From CAZGXI01 sp964529715 (GTDB lineage: Bacteria; Chloroflexota; Anaerolineae; Aggregatilineales; Ch27): a DNA stretch of 64,000 nt. The position numbers and the translations under genes are program-made. Below the pieces are notes generated by a model, which saw nothing but the letters and a program-made list of their open reading frames with translations, searched no databases and was not told the DNA's origin. Position 1 is the stretch's first letter. The number at the start of each line of letters is the position of its first letter. The DNA lies in NCBI GenBank assembly GCA_964529715.1, contig CAZGXI010000013.1, forward strand, positions 52,059 to 116,058, written 5' to 3'. This document shows, piece by piece, positions 1-7,925 of the stretch.

Positions 1-2
1 AG

Positions 3-2348
3 CTTCCCAAGACAGCCGCCGAGATGGTCGCCAGCCAGTACGGGGCAGCAGGGTTCCTGAACCTGATCTTCCAATATGATGCCGAAGGGGCTGCCTCCCT
101 TTTCGCCGATCTGACGCCGGAAATCGTCAACTATCTCATCGAACACCAGGAAGGGTTCCTGGATATTTTACAGCCGGGAGTACTCAGCCTGTTCCCACAG
201 GATGTACTCGCCACGTTGCCGGAAGCCTACCAGGAAATCGCGGCCAATGCCTTCATCCCCACCGACACGGTGACGCGCACGAACGGGGAGGCCAGCCTGC
301 TGCTGACCGTCTTCAAAGACGGGGATGCCAACACCGTCGAGGCTGCCCACCGCCTGTACGATGAACTGGACAAACTCGAAGGCGAGATCGATGGCCTGGA
401 AACGGTCGTCAGCTTCGAGCAGGCCAGCTTCATTGAGGAATCTATTGATGGCGTCGCGCGTGAGGGGCTGTTGGGGGCGGTGTTCGCCATCATCGTGATT
501 TTCTTCTTCCTGCACCGTAGCTGGCGCAGCACCATCGTCACCGCCGTCAGCATCCCCCTGAGCCTCATGATCGCGTTTGCGCTCATGCTCTGGTTGGCCC
601 CAGCGGTGCACACCCTGCTGCTGCCGCTGGCACAGAGCTACGGCGGGATATGGAGTTTCTTCATCAGCTTCTTCCCAAAGTCGGTCACGCTGAACCTGCT
701 GACGCTGTCGGGAATGACGGTCGCCATCGGTCGCGTGGTAGACGACTCCATCGTCGTCCTGGAAAACATCTACCGCCACATTCACAGCGGCGATGACCCT
801 GAGAAAGCGGTCCGGGAAGGCGCACGCGACGTTTCTATTGCCATTTTCGCTTCGACCGTGACGACGGTGGCTGTGTTCCTGCCGATTGTTCTGGCCGGCG
901 GTCTGATCGGGACATTTTTCATCCCCTTCGGGATGGCTGTCAGTTATGCGCTAGGAGCCTCGTTCATCGTCGCCATCACGGTGATCCCAGTGCTGGCGCG
1001 CTGGTTCGTGCGCCGCAAGGACATGCCCGAACAGGCGGAAAACGGGCTTGAACGCCTTTACAAACCCGCTCTGGAATGGGCTTTAAGCCATCGCGCCATC
1101 GTGATCGTCGTTGCGGCGGTGCTCTTCACCGGAAGCATCGCGCTGCTGGTTCAACGCCCCAAAGCGTTCCTGCCATCGTTTGGCGAACCCCAGGTCTCGA
1201 TTCAGGTGGGTATGCCCAGCGGCACGGGGATCATCGAGACGAACGCACTGGTGCTCGAACTGGAAGATTACATCCACCAGCTTCAGACTCAGGGGCGGCT
1301 GGGCGACTACCAGGTGTCCGTAGGTAGCAGCGGCGGCATGGCGGCAGCGTTCCTCGGCGGCGGACAGATCAACCCGGCAGCCGCAGAACTCACCGCCCTG
1401 GCGGCGGATGGCGAAGACCTCGACCGGCTGGCACAGGACATTCGCCGCGAAGCTGAACGCATTTTCGGTGCAGACAATGTCACTGTGTCGGCGGGTTCGC
1501 TCACCGAAACGGGGCTGGCGGGTCTGAGCCTGGTACTCAGTGGCGATCTCGAAACACTTCAGGCCATTGACCCCGACGTGCGGGCCACACTCGAAGCCTT
1601 CGACGGTCTTGCCAACATCTCCAGTTCGTTCGACCAGGCCAGCCAGGCGGGCGGCGCGGCCATCCTGCGCGTGGACCGCCAGACGGCAGTGCAATACTCC
1701 GCCGAACTGGAAACCGACGACGCCCTGGGCATCATGGCCGAGGCCAAAGATGCAGTGGTGGCAATGCTGCAAGAGCATGGCCTGGCTGATCAAGTAACCG
1801 TCGGCGAAGGATTCACGACGGAAATGCAGACCCAGGGCTTCAGCTCGATTGTCACCTCACTGGGGCTGGCGATCATCGTCGTGTACGCCGTGATGGTCAT
1901 GACGTTCCGCTCATTCGTCCACCCCTTCACAATCCTGTTCAGCGTGCCGCTGGCCGTCGTCGGAGCGGCGCTGGCGCTGTTCCTGACCAATCGGGTGCTC
2001 GATCTGTCGGCGATGGTGGGTATGCTGATGCTGGTCGGCATCGTCGTGACCAACGCTATCGTCATGATCGACCGCGTGCAGTCGAATCGCAAGGAGCGCG
2101 GCATGGGCGCTTATGATGGGCTGGTCGAAGGCGCTCGCACACGCCTACGTCCGATCCTGATGACGGCGCTGGCCGCGATCTTTGCCCTGTTCCCTCTGGC
2201 TGCACAACTAATGGGACCGGGTGGCGCGATCATCTCCGCCAGTCTGGGTACGGTCGTGATCGGCGGACTGCTGACCAGCACGTTCTTCACGCTGCTGGTG
2301 GTGCCGGTAGTGTATCTCTCGCTGGACCGCCTGACGCGACGGCGCTAA
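3..2348 (+). CDS. RND-family efflux transporter, 3' part only
   Basis: The reading frame is open from the window edge, so the N-terminal quarter lies outside; the ATG at 24 is not a credible start. About 780 codons remain of a family that usually has about 1,040. Visible are a first membrane bundle with a VVDDSIVVLENIYRH segment, matching the TM4 region whose acidic residues carry the proton relay in AcrB/HAE1 pumps, a large extracytoplasmic loop, and a second bundle ending in a short basic tail. RND pumps of this type export hydrophobic compounds using the proton gradient, usually with an adaptor protein encoded upstream, which would be outside this window. Family is certain; the substrate cannot be read from sequence. 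Confidence 0.93.
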   Translation, partial: LPKTAAEMVASQYGAAGFLNLIFQYDAEGAASLFADLTPEIVNYLIEHQEGFLDILQPGVLSLFPQDVLATLPEAYQEIAANAFIPTDTVTRTNGEASLLLTVFKDGDANTVEAAHRLYDELDKLEGEIDGLETVVSFEQASFIEESIDGVAREGLLGAVFAIIVIFFFLHRSWRSTIVTAVSIPLSLMIAFALMLWLAPAVHTLLLPLAQSYGGIWSFFISFFPKSVTLNLLTLSGMTVAIGRVVDDSIVVLENIYRHIHSGDDPEKAVREGARDVSIAIFASTVTTVAVFLPIVLAGGLIGTFFIPFGMAVSYALGASFIVAITVIPVLARWFVRRKDMPEQAENGLERLYKPALEWALSHRAIVIVVAAVLFTGSIALLVQRPKAFLPSFGEPQVSIQVGMPSGTGIIETNALVLELEDYIHQLQTQGRLGDYQVSVGSSGGMAAAFLGGGQINPAAAELTALAADGEDLDRLAQDIRREAERIFGADNVTVSAGSLTETGLAGLSLVLSGDLETLQAIDPDVRATLEAFDGLANISSSFDQASQAGGAAILRVDRQTAVQYSAELETDDALGIMAEAKDAVVAMLQEHGLADQVTVGEGFTTEMQTQGFSSIVTSLGLAIIVVYAVMVMTFRSFVHPFTILFSVPLAVVGAALALFLTNRVLDLSAMVGMLMLVGIVVTNAIVMIDRVQSNRKERGMGAYDGLVEGARTRLRPILMTALAAIFALFPLAAQLMGPGGAIISASLGTVVIGGLLTSTFFTLLVVPVVYLSLDRLTRRR

Positions 2349-2372
2349 GAAAAAACGGTAGCAAGATCGCAC

Positions 2373-2470
2373 GGCAGGCGCATGGAAAAAGGAGACTCCT
2401 CCGACGCGCCTGCCACAACAGTATTCGGAAATAGGTTCGGCTAACGGGCGGTGGCGCCGTTGGCCGAACC
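2373..2470 (+). terminator. Two strong hairpins after the RND gene
   Basis: Two stem-loops lie directly downstream of the RND stop. The first pairs GGCAGGCGC (2373-2381) with GCGCCTGCC (2406-2414). The second pairs 2434-2447 with 2457-2470 (14 bp including one G-U pair, 9-nt loop). Neither is followed by a clear T run, so intrinsic termination is plausible but not canonical; they could also be transcript-stabilising ends. Confidence 0.45.
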
Positions 2471-2524
2471 CACATTCATTTTCACGTCACAACCGGACTG
2501 TTACCACAAAGTGAGGAACAAGAA

Positions 2525-2552
2525 TTGACAACACAACTGTCGGTTGTATATT
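2525..2552 (+). promoter_or_regulatory. Sigma-70-like promoter of the receiver gene
   Basis: TTGACA (2525-2530), a 16-bp spacer, then TATATT (2547-2552), about 50 bp before the receiver-protein start. The spacer holds an inverted repeat ACAAC-N5-GTTGT (2533-2547) that could bind a repressor. This is among the best consensus promoters in the window. Confidence 0.7.
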
Positions 2553-2601
2553 AAGTAAGTGGACGTGTGGATCGCGGACGACCGGCATATCTGGAGTGAG
2601 C

Positions 2602-2970
2602 ATGAGCACAAAACGGGTACTCATTGCGGAAGACGATGCGGATTTACGTGCACTTTTCGCCATGCTGCTTCAACAAGAGCAATACGAGGTCCAGGATGCT
2701 GCTGATGGACTGCAAGTCCTGGCCCAACTTGAGGCGCAAGTCCCTGACCTGCTAATTCTCGACATTAACATGCCCAAATTCTCCGGGCTAGAAGTTCTAA
2801 AGCACCTGCGGCAAAAACCCGAAACACGGGCAATGAAAATCATTGTCCTGACGGCCAACGCCATCGCCGCTGCAAATTCCCCTGAGATTCAATACGCCGA
2901 CATGACGCTCCTCAAGCCAGTGGGAGTAGCCGATCTGATACGCCTGGTCGAACGCCTGCTGGCCGATTAA
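2602..2970 (+). CDS. Stand-alone response-regulator receiver protein (CheY-like)
   Basis: A single receiver domain of about 122 residues with no output domain. The acidic pocket (EDD near the N-terminus), phospho-acceptor Asp in LILDINMP and the Lys in LLKPV are all present, so it should be phosphorylatable. The ATG at 2602 is preferred over a GTG at 2596 because GGAG at 2593-2596 then sits 5 nt upstream. It has its own strong promoter and is convergent with the kinase gene that follows. As a diffusible receiver it may take phosphate from that kinase or from a distant hybrid kinase and act by protein-protein contact; this is inference. Confidence 0.9.
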   Translation: MSTKRVLIAEDDADLRALFAMLLQQEQYEVQDAADGLQVLAQLEAQVPDLLILDINMPKFSGLEVLKHLRQKPETRAMKIIVLTANAIAAANSPEIQYADMTLLKPVGVADLIRLVERLLAD

Positions 2971-2988
2971 CTGGGGAGAAAGCGCGGC

Positions 2989-4461
2989 TCAGGTCGCCGC
3001 CGCATCGATAGGCCAGCACACCGTGACGGTCGTCCCCTGCCCCACACCGTCGCTTGCCACCGCAATTCGACCGCCATAGCTTTCGACAATCGACCGGGCG
3101 AGCGCAAGACCAAGCCCAGTGCCCGGCGTTGAGCGAGAGCGTGACCGGTCGGCGCGATAAAACCGCTCGAAGACGTGCGGCAAATGGTCAGCGGCAATCC
3201 CCTGCCCTGTATCTGCAATGGTAAACACGGCGTCTGTGCCCTCGACGGCAATACACCAGGTGATGCGTCCGCCCGGCGGTGTATATTTGATCGCATTGTC
3301 CAATAGATTGCGAAACAGTACCGTCAGGTGGTTCAGGCTGGCCCGCGCTGTCACGGGGCCTTCAGTGGCCACATCAAGTTGCAGGTCGATCTCACGGTCC
3401 CCGGCCTGTTCCGCCATCACCTGTTGCAGGCTGTGCGCAAAACGGATCAGATCGATCTGTTCCTGGCCGATTTCCGCCCGCCTGGTGTCAAGGCGCGAGA
3501 GCAAGACCAGGTCTTCAACCAGGTCGCTGAGCCTGCCTAGTTCTTCGTCCAGCTCGATGATGTACTGCCGCTGGGTCGGCGCATCCATCGACTCGTCCCG
3601 GCGCAGGGCTTCGGTTCGCAGGCGCATGGTCGTCAAGGGCGTGCGAAGTTCGTGAGAAGCGTTGCTGGCAAAAGCCCGCTGTTCCTCAATCATGGCCTGG
3701 ACCTGCTCGGCCATCCGGTTAAAGGCGTGAGCGACCGCGCCGATTTCATCCTGTGCCTGATAACCGACCCGGTGAGAGAGTTCTCCCCGCGAAAGCCGGA
3801 GAGCCGAGTCGCGCAGCTTTTCCAATGGGCGGATCAGCGATGAAGACAGCCAAAAACTGGCAAGGAACGCAACCACCGCAATACCAAGCACACCTAACCC
3901 CAAGACCAGCCAACGGTCGCTAACGGCCTGCTGAAGCCCGCTTAACGGCTCACTGAGCCGTAAATATCCCAGGAAAAATGCGCCGGCAGTCACTGGGGCA
4001 GCAGTGAAAAGCAGGGGGTGCCCGTTTTCGTCATTACGCTCGCTCACCGTGACCGCATTACGGCTAGCCGCAACGAGTTCTGGGTAGACCTGGAGGTCGT
4101 CTGGCAGTGGCCAGCTCTGCTCTGGGGTAGAGTCCTGCGGAAGATGATTGTTCCATCCGAAAGACGCAGTACGCCCATCCCGCACCCGAATCAATTCCAG
4201 ATGTGTACCGGTCCGAGGACTTAAAGTGCTTAGGAGGTCGTCGAAGCTATCCCCTGACAACAACATGGTCATCTCGCCGCGCAATGCCTCCGTAAAATTG
4301 CGCGCGATAAGGATCACTTCATTGGTTAACCGCAGTTCATAATCCCGGCGCGCGGCGCTGGAGATCTGCTGCCCAGCCAGCAACGCCAACCCACCGAAGC
4401 CGAGGACGATCAGCCCGGTGTAAGTGAGCAGCAGGCGCAGGCGCAGACTTTGCAACTTCAT
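2989..4461 (-). CDS. Membrane sensor histidine kinase with HAMP domain
   Basis: A classic one-loop sensor of about 490 residues: TM1 near the N-terminus, an extracytoplasmic sensor of about 130 residues, TM2, HAMP, then HisKA with intact H-box (ASHELRTPL), N-box (LLDNAIKY), and G boxes (DTGQGIA, GTGLGLA). It should autophosphorylate and pass phosphate to the OmpR-type regulator encoded just upstream (10-nt gap). The ATG at 4461 follows GGGG at 5-nt spacing and is chosen over a TTG at 4485 that would overlap the regulator. The loop ligand is unknown; the neighbouring envelope genes suggest a membrane or envelope signal. Confidence 0.92.
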   Translation of the reverse strand: MKLQSLRLRLLLTYTGLIVLGFGGLALLAGQQISSAARRDYELRLTNEVILIARNFTEALRGEMTMLLSGDSFDDLLSTLSPRTGTHLELIRVRDGRTASFGWNNHLPQDSTPEQSWPLPDDLQVYPELVAASRNAVTVSERNDENGHPLLFTAAPVTAGAFFLGYLRLSEPLSGLQQAVSDRWLVLGLGVLGIAVVAFLASFWLSSSLIRPLEKLRDSALRLSRGELSHRVGYQAQDEIGAVAHAFNRMAEQVQAMIEEQRAFASNASHELRTPLTTMRLRTEALRRDESMDAPTQRQYIIELDEELGRLSDLVEDLVLLSRLDTRRAEIGQEQIDLIRFAHSLQQVMAEQAGDREIDLQLDVATEGPVTARASLNHLTVLFRNLLDNAIKYTPPGGRITWCIAVEGTDAVFTIADTGQGIAADHLPHVFERFYRADRSRSRSTPGTGLGLALARSIVESYGGRIAVASDGVGQGTTVTVCWPIDAAAT

Positions 4462-4471
4462 GATCCCCGTT

Positions 4472-5188
4472 CTAGGCCACGACAAGCCGATACCCTACCC
4501 CACGCACGGTCTGAATCAATGTCGGGTTGCCCGGATCATCTTCCAGCTTTTCGCGCAACCAGCGGATGTGAACATCCAGCGTGCGCATGTCGCCGAGCCA
4601 ATCCGTCCCCCAAACGGCGTCAAAAATCTCGGCTCGCGTCACCACCTGCCCGGCACGCGCCGCCAACAGGCTGAGCAGTTCAAACTCCTTGTAACGCAGC
4701 GAGAGTACCCGGTTATTCTTCGTGACCTGCCTTGCTGTAAAGTCCAGGCAAATGTCCCTGATCTGGAGCGTCTGCGACTGCCGGATACACCGGGCATCCA
4801 TCTCCACACGCCTTAGCAGGGCCTTGATACGCGCCATTAGTTCTCGTGTGCTGAACGGTTTGGTCAGGTAATCGTCCGCGCCGAGTTCAAGGCCCAGGAT
4901 GCGATCAACTTCGTCGCTCAACGCCGTCAGCATCAGCACCGGCACCGTGCTGTGTTGGCGAAGCACCTTGCAGACTTCCCAACCATCCATTTCCGGCAGC
5001 AAGATGTCCAGGATGATCAGATCGACCGGTGATTCCAGCGCCAACCGCAGCCCCTCTGCCCCATCGGTGGCTATCGTGACCTGATAGTGGGCCGCTTCGA
5101 GCGCACGTACCACCGGCCCCCGGATGAGCGGATCGTCTTCGATCAGCAAAATGTGAGAGGTTGCGTTTCCCATCATCTTCCACGCCAT
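4472..5188 (-). CDS. OmpR/PhoB-family response regulator
   Basis: A receiver domain (IEDD pocket, phospho-Asp in IILDILLPEMDG, Lys in LTKPF) followed by a C-terminal winged-helix DNA-binding domain, about 230 residues, normal for the family. It is first in an operon with the sensor kinase and divergent from the DUF4405-like gene. ATG at 5188 has no ribosome site; ATGs at 5176 or 5173 lie just after GGAAG and are equally likely starts, with little effect on the protein. OmpR/PhoB regulators bind direct repeats with about 11-bp spacing. Exactly such triplets lie in the divergent promoter (5245-5271) and before the PDZ gene (6427-6454), which are the probable targets. Confidence 0.93.
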   Translation of the reverse strand: MAWKMMGNATSHILLIEDDPLIRGPVVRALEAAHYQVTIATDGAEGLRLALESPVDLIILDILLPEMDGWEVCKVLRQHSTVPVLMLTALSDEVDRILGLELGADDYLTKPFSTRELMARIKALLRRVEMDARCIRQSQTLQIRDICLDFTARQVTKNNRVLSLRYKEFELLSLLAARAGQVVTRAEIFDAVWGTDWLGDMRTLDVHIRWLREKLEDDPGNPTLIQTVRGVGYRLVVA

Positions 5189-5244
5189 TTTACAGACAGT
5201 GCTCTGTTTTTATTGTGTCACCTCCTGGAAATCAGGACAAGCCA

Positions 5245-5271
5245 ATTTAAGACGTGTTTAACGTTATTTAA
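5245..5271 (+). promoter_or_regulatory. Triple TTTAA-box operator in the divergent promoter
   Basis: ATTTAA (5245-5250), GTTTAA (5256-5261) and ATTTAA (5266-5271) are spaced 11 and 10 bp start to start, so all three face the same side of the helix. The outer boxes share the longer form ATTTAAGAC. It lies between the regulator gene and the DUF4405-like gene. The identical arrangement recurs at 6427-6454. Confidence 0.65.
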
Positions 5272-5402
5272 GACCCGGATCACCACAGGCTGTGAAAAGC
5301 GTTGTATCGTGTTTGTAGTTTTGCTCACTATGTACCGCCTAAGATTTACCTACATGGTCTGGCGGGAGATCAGTAGAACCGGGTCTGACTGCTGGAGAAA
5401 AC

Positions 5403-5927
5403 ATGCTCAAGACAATTCACTTCAACAAAACGAAAATCAAGCTGTGCCTGGATATGGCGCTGACGGCGGCCTATGTGGTCGCCATGGAGCCGCACTTTAC
5501 CGGGGAGACATGGCACGAATGGCTGGGACTAGCGCTCGGCGGAGCAGTGATCGTCCACCTGCTGCTTAACTGGAAATGGGTTCTCAACGTCACTCGGCGA
5601 TTCTTTCACAAACTGCAACGACAGGTCCGGATCGATTACCTGCTAGACCTGGCCTTGTTCGTCTCGTTTGCCGCCGTCATTCTCAGCGGGATCATGATCT
5701 CCCACAACCTCCAAACCGCTGCGACTTTGGGCCTTTCCTTTGAGGCTCAGCGAACCTGGCGCAGCATTCATGCCTGGGCGCCGCAGGTTGCCCTGTTGGT
5801 CGTCGGCGTCCATCTCGGCCTACATTGGCAGTGGATCATGAGTACCATCCGGCGTTACCTACCGAGAATCCACATCCGCCGCCCGGTCGAGCAGCAGTCT
5901 TCATCAGAAATGCGCGCTCAGGGTTAG
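5403..5927 (+). CDS. DUF4405-like four-helix membrane protein
   Basis: 174 residues with four predicted membrane helices and conserved-looking His residues within or at the ends of helices (near VHLLLNW, SIHAWAP and VHLGLHW). This pattern fits the DUF4405 family, small integral proteins that resemble b-type cytochromes and may bind haem. A ribosome site (GGAG, 5-nt spacing) supports the ATG at 5403. It lies downstream of the triple-box operator and starts a short rightward cluster with the next membrane protein. Haem binding is inferred from the His pattern and family resemblance; no redox partner is encoded nearby. Confidence 0.75.
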   Translation: MLKTIHFNKTKIKLCLDMALTAAYVVAMEPHFTGETWHEWLGLALGGAVIVHLLLNWKWVLNVTRRFFHKLQRQVRIDYLLDLALFVSFAAVILSGIMISHNLQTAATLGLSFEAQRTWRSIHAWAPQVALLVVGVHLGLHWQWIMSTIRRYLPRIHIRRPVEQQSSSEMRAQG

Positions 5928-5953
5928 CACCAAGCAGACGGAAAGGACACAAA

Positions 5954-6376
5954 ATGCGCAACTCAAAACTCAAGAGGGCAGTCATATTCGTGGTCGTCAT
6001 TGCTATCCTGGCGCTGAGCGGTTACTGGCTGAACAGCGCCGGACGGCTGGATATTCCGAGGGTCTTTGCCCTACCGGGAGTGTCTACCAGATCGGGTGAG
6101 GGCGGATTTGCAGGAGAGAATCATCAGCCTCCCCAAGGCGCAGGCGCTTCGCAGGCCACATCATTCGGGCAGGGCAGAAGACACGAAAGTAGCGGTGAAG
6201 GCGCCGGCTTGAACGGGAGTGGCCTGCCGGATGTGCTGTCCGATCTGTGGTTTCTGGCAGTGACGATCACGGTGGTTGTCTACGGAGAACGCGGCCTGTC
6301 ATTTGTGACGATGCAAATACACCGGCTGCTGCGCACGAGCCACGCGCCGTCGGTCCTGGGTGAGAAACAGCCGTAA
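5954..6376 (+). CDS. Small bitopic membrane protein, unknown function
   Basis: About 140 residues: a basic N-terminus and signal-anchor helix (near residues 8-25), a Gly/Ser-rich low-complexity middle, a second hydrophobic segment near residues 93-110, and a basic tail. The ATG at 5954 follows GAAAGGA at good spacing; the longer open frame upstream overlaps the previous gene and is not used. It is 26 nt after the DUF4405-like gene and probably co-transcribed. No family recognised. Two membrane segments with a flexible loop could make it a partner of the DUF4405 protein, by context only. Confidence 0.6.
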   Translation: MRNSKLKRAVIFVVVIAILALSGYWLNSAGRLDIPRVFALPGVSTRSGEGGFAGENHQPPQGAGASQATSFGQGRRHESSGEGAGLNGSGLPDVLSDLWFLAVTITVVVYGERGLSFVTMQIHRLLRTSHAPSVLGEKQP

Positions 6377-6426
6377 CGGACGAGAACGGGTGGTTCACTT
6401 CGGACAGAACCGCCAAGACATGGACA

Positions 6427-6454
6427 ATTTAAGGTGGATTTAAGGTGATTTCAG
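6427..6454 (+). promoter_or_regulatory. Second triple TTTAA-box operator, before the PDZ gene
   Basis: ATTTAAGG (6427-6434), ATTTAAGG (6438-6445) and ATTTCAG (6448-6454) start 11 and 10 bp apart, the same phasing as at 5245-5271. They lie 100 bp upstream of the PDZ-protein start. Probably bound by the neighbouring OmpR-type regulator. Confidence 0.6.
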
Positions 6455-6553
6455 AAGGGGATAACCACAAGCAGGTCCGAATGCCCTAAAGTAGGTTCAA
6501 CGTAAACGGGACAGGCCCAGTCAAACTGCCGGGCCAGAAAGGAAAGGAACAAG

Positions 6554-7411
6554 ATGCGGAAGGTAACAGTGATGAGTGTGAGTCTGATTGTGGTGCTGGC
6601 GCTTTCCCTGATGGTCGCTGGCACAATCATGGCCCAGGGTGGCGACGAAACGGAGTCGACGGCCTGGTTGGGTGTCCGTCTGGGCGAGACAGAAAGCAAC
6701 GTCTTCGTAGTACAAGTGATAACCGGCTCGCCAGCGGCGGTTGGTGGTCTGCTCATCGGGGATCAAATCATCAGTCTCGACGGCGCAGCGGTCGAATCCG
6801 CACAGGCGCTGGCCGAAGCGATCCGGGCACACAGCGCGGGTGATGTTGTCACCCTGATCGTGATGCGTAACGGCACCGAGCGCACACTTGAAGTCGAATT
6901 GGGCAGCACGCCGCAGTTCCAGGGAGGCGGTCGTTGGGGACGCTTCTCGGCGGCAGAAATGGACACCGTAACGTTGGTCGCGCACCTGCTGGGAGTCAAC
7001 CTGGAAGAAGCCGATGGCGGCTATGAAGTGACAGCCGTCGGTCGGGTGAACCCCGCCGACTTACAAGAAGGTGACGTGATCACGGCAGTCAACGGGCAAG
7101 CTATCGCAGCGGTGGACTGGAATACCCTGTGGACCGAACTGGTCCAGTCGGACGATGCCACACTGACACTCACCGTGCTGCGCAATGGCGAAGAAATCAC
7201 GGTCGAAAGCACGCTGTTCGCCGGGCTGCACGGTGAGGGGCGCGGGCAGGGGCCGCTGGGCGGCTTTGGCGGCCCCAACCGCGACGCCCCCGGCGGGTTT
7301 GGGCGCGGCGGCTTCTGGGGCAATCCTCCACAGCAGGCCGCGCCAAGCGGGGGACAGTCCAATCCGGGTGGCGTCTCTGTACCAGCAGCGGAGGACACCT
7401 CAGCGGCATAA
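6554..7411 (+). CDS. Secreted protein with two PDZ domains, no protease domain
   Basis: 285 residues with a signal peptide or anchor (residues 1-28), a PDZ domain at about 36-120 (core LGVRLG, GSPAAVGGLLIGDQI), a second more diverged PDZ-like domain at about 140-225 (NPADLQEGDVITAVNG), and a Gly/Pro-rich tail. DegP/HtrA proteins have such PDZ domains after a trypsin-like domain, but no catalytic domain is present here, so it is likely a periplasmic scaffold or peptide-binding adaptor. GGAAAGGA precedes the ATG. The upstream triple-box motif suggests control by the nearby two-component system, consistent with an envelope-stress role. Confidence 0.85.
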   Translation: MRKVTVMSVSLIVVLALSLMVAGTIMAQGGDETESTAWLGVRLGETESNVFVVQVITGSPAAVGGLLIGDQIISLDGAAVESAQALAEAIRAHSAGDVVTLIVMRNGTERTLEVELGSTPQFQGGGRWGRFSAAEMDTVTLVAHLLGVNLEEADGGYEVTAVGRVNPADLQEGDVITAVNGQAIAAVDWNTLWTELVQSDDATLTLTVLRNGEEITVESTLFAGLHGEGRGQGPLGGFGGPNRDAPGGFGRGGFWGNPPQQAAPSGGQSNPGGVSVPAAEDTSAA

Positions 7412-7440
7412 CCCTTCGACAACGCCCCTTTTTCCCTCTA

Positions 7441-7468
7441 CTTCGGGAGTTGCCCCCAACTCCCGAAG
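7441..7468 (+). terminator. Hairpin terminator after the PDZ gene
   Basis: A perfect 12-bp stem, CTTCGGGAGTTG (7441-7452) with its complement (7457-7468), a CCCC loop, then GCTGCTTT. It sits 30 bp after the stop. The T run is short, so termination strength is uncertain. Confidence 0.65.
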
Positions 7469-7925
7469 GCTGCTTTATCTCACTGGCCTCTCTGCACAGT
7501 CCTCCGCGCCAGTAACCTGCGCTTTCATGCGTTGGGAATCATGCTCGGCCAGATCAAGGTCTCGGACAAAGCCCGCTGCCTCGATCCACACGGCTTTCGC
7601 GCCTCCCCTCCTCGATGTTGAATTGTTTGACAATAGCCGGAATGTACTATAGTCTTTGAAATTACGCGGCTGTGATCGGATTCGGGGGCAAAGCAGGTGT
7701 TTTATACATCTTGTGTGAATCCGACTGAATAAATTTAACATTTTTCAGATGTTTGTTTTCGCATACAATCATGGTGTGCCGCCAAATATTCCACACACTT
7801 CAAGAACAACAACCCGTCTTTCACATTCACCAAAGAAGGGGGTGATGCCTATATAAAAATCCCGACAGTCTGCCGACCACCCTCCCAAAAACAACCACGC
7901 AATAAGGAAAAGGAGAGAGTAAGCC
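7469..7925 (+). promoter_or_regulatory. Long non-coding leader and promoter region of the ABC importer
   Basis: About 450 bp without a credible gene, notably A+T-richer than its surroundings. Candidate promoters: TTGACA (7627-7632) with TATAGT (7648-7653, short 15-bp spacer), and TTCACC (7826-7831) with TATATA (7850-7855, 18-bp spacer). An 8-bp inverted repeat TCGGATTC/GAATCCGA (7676-7683, 7717-7724) lies between them. AGGAGAG at about 7913-7919 is the ribosome site for the binding protein. No riboswitch class was recognised. Confidence 0.45.

Noticed and set aside
7469..7925. A riboswitch in the long leader of the binding-protein gene
   Set aside because: Only an 8-bp stem and promoter-like boxes were found; no known class motif or clear terminator/antiterminator pair.
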